DNA of 64,000 nucleotides from Tricholomella constricta (taxonomy: Eukaryota > Basidiomycota > Agaricomycetes > Agaricales > Lyophyllaceae), in contig JAACJP010000002.1 of the NCBI GenBank assembly GCA_013368375.1, forward strand, positions 1,302,001 through 1,366,000, in the 5' to 3' direction. The notes under the pieces are model-generated. The model was not told the DNA's origin. It saw nothing but the letters and a program-made list of their open reading frames with translations, and made no database searches. Shown piece after piece: positions 60,103 through 64,000 of this stretch; within the stretch, counting starts at the first letter, position 1; each line of letters opens with the position of its first letter. Both the position numbers and the translations under genes were made by a program.

Positions 60103-61805
60103 TTAAATTGGGTGGTTCCTCTCCCATTGTATTAAAAACAATGCCAGAATTCCTGAGCCTGTAAGTTCGTCATCTTGCAGTGTGTCGACAACCTCCTGGG
60201 ACCGGTGGAGACCGCCGTGTTCACCATAGAGACCCATTATCCTGCTCATGTTCTCAGCCTCTGCAAGAGCTGTAGTTCCGATGCCCAGAGCATCCATAAT
60301 TGCCTTCTTGGTGACCCGAATCTTATGGCAAATGCCCTGGTCAGAAACTTCATTACGTGCAGCATCTAAGAGTAAGAGGAAGTCATACAGGAATGTTTAT
60401 ATATGCCTTGTGATAAGTGCTGGAAAAATCGGCAGCGAAACTCCAAAATCGGGCTCGGGCTGGGTTGTTCAGCTTTCGATTGCGGCTAGAACAGAATTCC
60501 ATGTAGCCAGACCGAGTAGCTGCTTTACGCTTCAGCCACTCGACGACATCTTCTCGCTCTTCTTCTTCGGAGGCAGCTGTGGTCCTCGCCCGTTTTTTAT
60601 CTGTCGCTTTCTGCAGAGGACATTCACTGTCAGAATCGTTGTGGCTACGTTTGTGGCCCGTGCGTGCAGTATGAGCAGTTTCACGCATATGCGCAGCTCC
60701 AGAAGGTATCTATTCCGGACTATAAAAGTATACATGGCTGAGCAAAAAGGAAAACAATACGCACATGCTCGATGATAAGCTTCATTGACGTGTCTCGAAC
60801 TCTCAGGATGGCCGGCTTCGTCTCGGTGTCTACCAAGAGATTTCCATCGTGAGCCATGTTCGCAAAGCATCGTCGGTATTCGGGATCAGTTGTGTCAGGG
60901 ACGGAGACCTTCACAACACCTGTTGAGAACGGGCGGCATGAGCAATGTAGTGTAAATCAACGACGGACCCACCTTCGATCGCCGAGAATGAGCTTTGGAG
61001 TGCGCGGAGAACCTCGGCGGCTCGAATGTCCCAATCACCAGCTGGATGGACCTCGAGTGCCTGCAGATCTACATTTTCAACATGCCTCTTGACTGTCGAC
61101 ATGTCTTCCCATTCTTCGATCAAGAGACGGACCTGGCGGATGTGAAGGTTTTCGCGTCGTCCGTAGAGCTGGAGTGATGATCTGACCTCTCGAAGCAGCA
61201 GCGTTGATACTCAGACGACGGCTTACCTGGTCCTCCTTATCCACCGACGCCTGGAGTTCGAGCAGTGCTGCATTTAGACGCGGTGCTGCTGTTCGAGGAG
61301 GAGGAGAATCTGTGCGAAGTTGAATGACGAGGTGACTGCGAAAGTGCAAATTCCAATGGACTCACTTGTTCGATCATGTTTCAAGTCGCTTCCCTCGGCC
61401 TCCACGAGCGAAGGCTCCATCACGTTCTCGAGCTGATCTGATGGGTGCCAGTTGTGGAGCAAGCTGAATAGACTTTCCGGTATGCAAAGCACGTACGTAC
61501 CTGTCACGGACGCTGGTGAGCTCTGAGGACCGGCAATGGCAAGGGAAAGGGGCTCCAATGTGGTATCGTCGGAGACCACCTGCTTTGTGAACCCTCCTGA
61601 CAAGAGGTGTTCCTTCAGAGTCTCGACTCTGGTTTTCGACGGGTTGAACGAAGCGAGTGGCCATTTCTCGCGCTGCCGTTTGACCATCTCCACGAGCACC
61701 GCCTTCTTCACAGTTCTAAAACACTCAGTGACACCTGCTCTCATGATAAGAATCCTGTACTCACAGATCACTGGCGTCATACGGCCTCTCGACGACATTG
61801 GGCAT
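60103..61805 (-). CDS. Element passenger protein of unknown function (copy 3)
   Basis: Same as copy 1 plus 17,364; start at 61805, alternative ends at 60383 or 60103. The upstream region runs to the right element end. Confidence 0.65.
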
Positions 61806-62596
61806 GGTAACGGGCTGTGTTGTCTTTTAATTGAACAGAAAATAGACGAGAGACAGTGCTGACGGCGTGGGGCAAGATCAGCGCAGGCTGAGACACCTCA
61901 CATTCGATTTCACATCGCTCCCGAAGAAAACAAAACAGGCAGGATCACTCGATCGAAAGTTCGACAGTCGGGATATCTTCGATCGCAGGCGCCGACGTCT
62001 GCGATGGTCGACCGTGCCAAACACTTCAATCAGCAAGCCCGGAATGCTTCGTTTTTTGTGTTCAGCAAGTTCGAAGAGATCGAATAAAATGAAGAAAACA
62101 AATACAATCTAAATAGTCGTGTTTGAAGATAACCTGCGCCCCAAGTCAACGAAACGCTCATTTGAGCAAATTGACACTCACCGGCTACCTTCGATCGACC
62201 ACTCTTCGAACGAAGGTTTGCCGTTCTCTCCAATCGGCACTTCCAAAATGTGAGATCTTGCCTCTTCCGGGGTGTATACGGTGCACGGGTGACGGCGTCT
62301 CGGCGACGTTACCAGACCAGGAATTTTGGCGCGGGAAACCGGTCACGTGCACGTCACCGGCAGGTGCCCGCGGTGGCCACCACGACCCAGGTACATTTGT
62401 TTACTTGTGCCTCAATGACTCGTCTTTTCCAAGTCTTCCCGCCAGGTTGCGCGGCACCGGTTCTGTATGTATGTAAACACGTACGTACATTCAGGTTTGC
62501 CTCGGGTCTTGGACAGACCCCCGGCGACCCTGGCCAACCGTTCTACTTAAATTGCGCCTGGGAATCGTACTCTCCCTTGTTCAGTGCACCTTCCGA

Positions 62597-64000
62597 ATGG
62601 CTCCCAGACGCTCTACTCGGCAGACTGACTCAAAAGTCAAACTTTCTATGAGGTGTGATGAGTCGGACCCGGACGTCGAAGATACGGAGTATAAGCCCCA
62701 GTCTAAACGCCAGAAGACGAATGCGAAGTCGAACATTACCAAAGAACAGAAAGTAAGGCGTGTACGAGGACAAGGAAAGCTGCAAATGATCGTTGACATG
62801 CCTCTGGACATCCTTTACGAGGTAAGAATTGTTATACAGCAACTCATAAACGACGGATTGACTCGTGTGCACCGAATTTGGCTTCTCAGACTTTTCTCTA
62901 TCTTTGCCCGCTGGACATTCTCCGTCTTTCTCGGATGAGCAAGGCACTTAGCCATATCCTGATGACGAGAAATGTGGAGTTTATCTGGCGCCAAGCTCGC
63001 CTCAACCTTGAAGGCCTCCCGGAATGCCCTGTCGATCTGAACGAATATCAGTATGCAAAGCTTATGTTTGACCCGACATGTAATGTGCGTTGCTTGTTGT
63101 TAATGTTACTCGAGGGCCGACTTTCTCTTCTAGTTTTGCGTCACGAGCAATGGGCATTCTATCATCTGGTCTGACCGCCGTCGCATTTGCAGAGATTGCA
63201 TGCGATATGGCTCTGAGTAAGTGGAGATTTTCTACACCTTCCAGTGCCTTATCAAACCAACGAACAGATCCCAAGGTCCTCCGGTGGAGATATATGGCGA
63301 GGTGGCGAGAATTGTACCCTCAGTTGGAATGGGGTCAGGAAGTGTGCCTTATTTCATGTTCATTCTAATGACCTGCTGACATTATGTTTAGGAGAGGATG
63401 TACACCCATCGAACAATAAACTCTTTTACTGCAAGGCTACTGCTGCTCAGCTGAGAGACGAATATTGGACGTTGCAAGGTGATGATCAGCTTTTGTGGTT
63501 GATTAAGAAGCAACAAGAAAGACAGCGGCGCATTGAAGTGCGTCCATATCGATCAACATATCTCGCCTGGTCTGATACCGCCGCCCCTGTAGCATGGCCG
63601 TCTTTGTGAAAAATGGATGGCAAGGAAAAGCCAAAAACGTTTGTCATACCTCGATATGGCTCGGACTCGACGGCTCGACGCGTGAGTCCCTTCAACCCGA
63701 AATCCTCGCTTTCTACTGAAGATCCTTGACTAGCATCAAAGCGAAACTGATAGAGCTTGGTAAGGTACTTTGACGATGAAACCTTCGACAATCCTCTCAC
63801 TACTTTATCTCAAGGATGGGAGGAGGAATTGAAGCTCTTCGGCCAGCGACTGAACGAGTTGCCTTCTGTCAAGCAACCTAAAGATCTTACTGATCGTAGT
63901 AAGACACCCTATCCCATTCACTCATTGCTGCCATCTTGGCTCACATTATGAATTCAGTTTGGAAAAACATCAAGCCCGATATAATAAAATTGCTGGAGGA
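62597..64000 (+). CDS. F-box domain protein, partial (runs past right edge)
   Basis: Probable substrate adaptor of an SCF ubiquitin ligase. The start gives MAPRRSTRQTDSKVKLSMR, a basic Lys/Arg-rich leader with KPQSKRQKTNAKS, a likely nuclear signal. The F-box spans an intron (donor GTAAGA at 62821): MPLDILYE, then TFLYLCPLDILRLSRMSKAL and SHILMTRNVEFIWRQAR. A cysteine cluster follows (DPTCNFCVTSNG, RRRICRDCMRYG), as in many agaricomycete F-box proteins. Later exons give HPSNNKLFYCKATAAQLRDE, a Gln/Arg-rich helix, and RRLDAIKAKLIELG near 63740, a motif common late in this family. The last bases still code (WKNIKPDIIKLLE), so the end lies outside. Its start is 200 bp right of the element array. 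Confidence 0.8.

Larger units (their letters stand above)
36351..62396. repeat. Tandem array: three head-to-tail copies of an 8,682-bp element
   Basis: Every open frame recurs at spacings of exactly 8,682 bp with the same translation, and the sampled nucleotide blocks are the same. Unit boundaries are 36351-45032, 45033-53714 and 53715-62396. The left flank reads CTATAT then AGAGTATACACCC; both internal junctions read GGTACAT then AGAGTATACACCC; the right flank reads GGTACAT then TTGTTTAC. Thus no host DNA lies between copies and only AT is shared by all junctions. No partial fourth copy is seen on either side. Perfect identity means either very recent amplification, active homogenisation or an assembly error in copy number. 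Confidence 0.95.
53715..62396 (+). mobile_element. Crypton-type tyrosine recombinase element, copy 3 (right)
   Basis: Same content as copies 1 and 2. Its right end meets unique chromosomal DNA: the junction reads GGTACAT then TTGTTTAC, so this end defines the right element boundary. The palindrome near the end is at 62339-62360. Confidence 0.85.

Noticed and set aside
36351..62396. Array considered as an LTR retrotransposon or DDE transposon cluster
   Set aside because: No reverse transcriptase, integrase, LTR pair, terminal inverted repeats or target duplication longer than 2 bp.

Overview
This is nuclear DNA from a filamentous basidiomycete, most likely an agaricomycete. The evidence is dense intron-rich genes with many introns of about 50-60 bp and GT..AG borders, an F-box protein and a disordered-tail kinase of types common in mushrooms, a DUF6593-like protein, and a TET/JBP dioxygenase of the kind expanded in mushroom genomes. 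I recognised no rRNA, tRNA or CRISPR array.

Positions 1-36209 are ordinary single-copy chromosome. In order they hold HSP90 (minus, cut by the left edge), a flavin-containing monooxygenase (plus), an MSC7-like membrane-anchored aldehyde dehydrogenase (minus), a SMI1/KNR4-like cell-wall regulator (minus), a protein kinase with a long disordered tail (plus) followed by a 43-bp minisatellite, mitochondrial succinyl-CoA:3-ketoacid CoA-transferase (minus), mitochondrial DNA polymerase gamma (plus), histone acetyltransferase HAT1 (plus), a DUF6593-like protein (minus), a gene-poor 2.4 kb, an ankyrin-like protein (minus), the sterol sensor SCAP/Scp1 (minus), and the pyruvate dehydrogenase E3-binding protein PDX1 (plus). 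Exon borders were placed by hand, by keeping reading frame across GT..AG junctions.

Positions 36351-62396 are three head-to-tail copies of one 8,682-bp unit that look identical. Each unit is a mobile element. A Crypton-type tyrosine recombinase with a GCR1_C-like DNA-binding tail sits near the left end and is transcribed inward. Two minus-strand passengers follow: a TET/JBP-family 2-oxoglutarate/Fe(II) DNA dioxygenase, and a protein of unknown function with a possible SAP-like N-terminus. The ends carry palindromes and GGTGAC motifs but no long terminal inverted or direct repeats. Copies abut with only an AT dinucleotide shared with both outer flanks, which fits recombinase-mediated insertion of circles into a resident copy. 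All three dioxygenase copies carry the same in-frame TGA before the catalytic residues. The array lies between PDX1 and an F-box gene (62597 to beyond the right edge), with flanking genes intact where visible.

The main candidate for something undescribed is this element: a tyrosine-recombinase transposon of basidiomycetes carrying a DNA-modification enzyme, caught as a tandem array.
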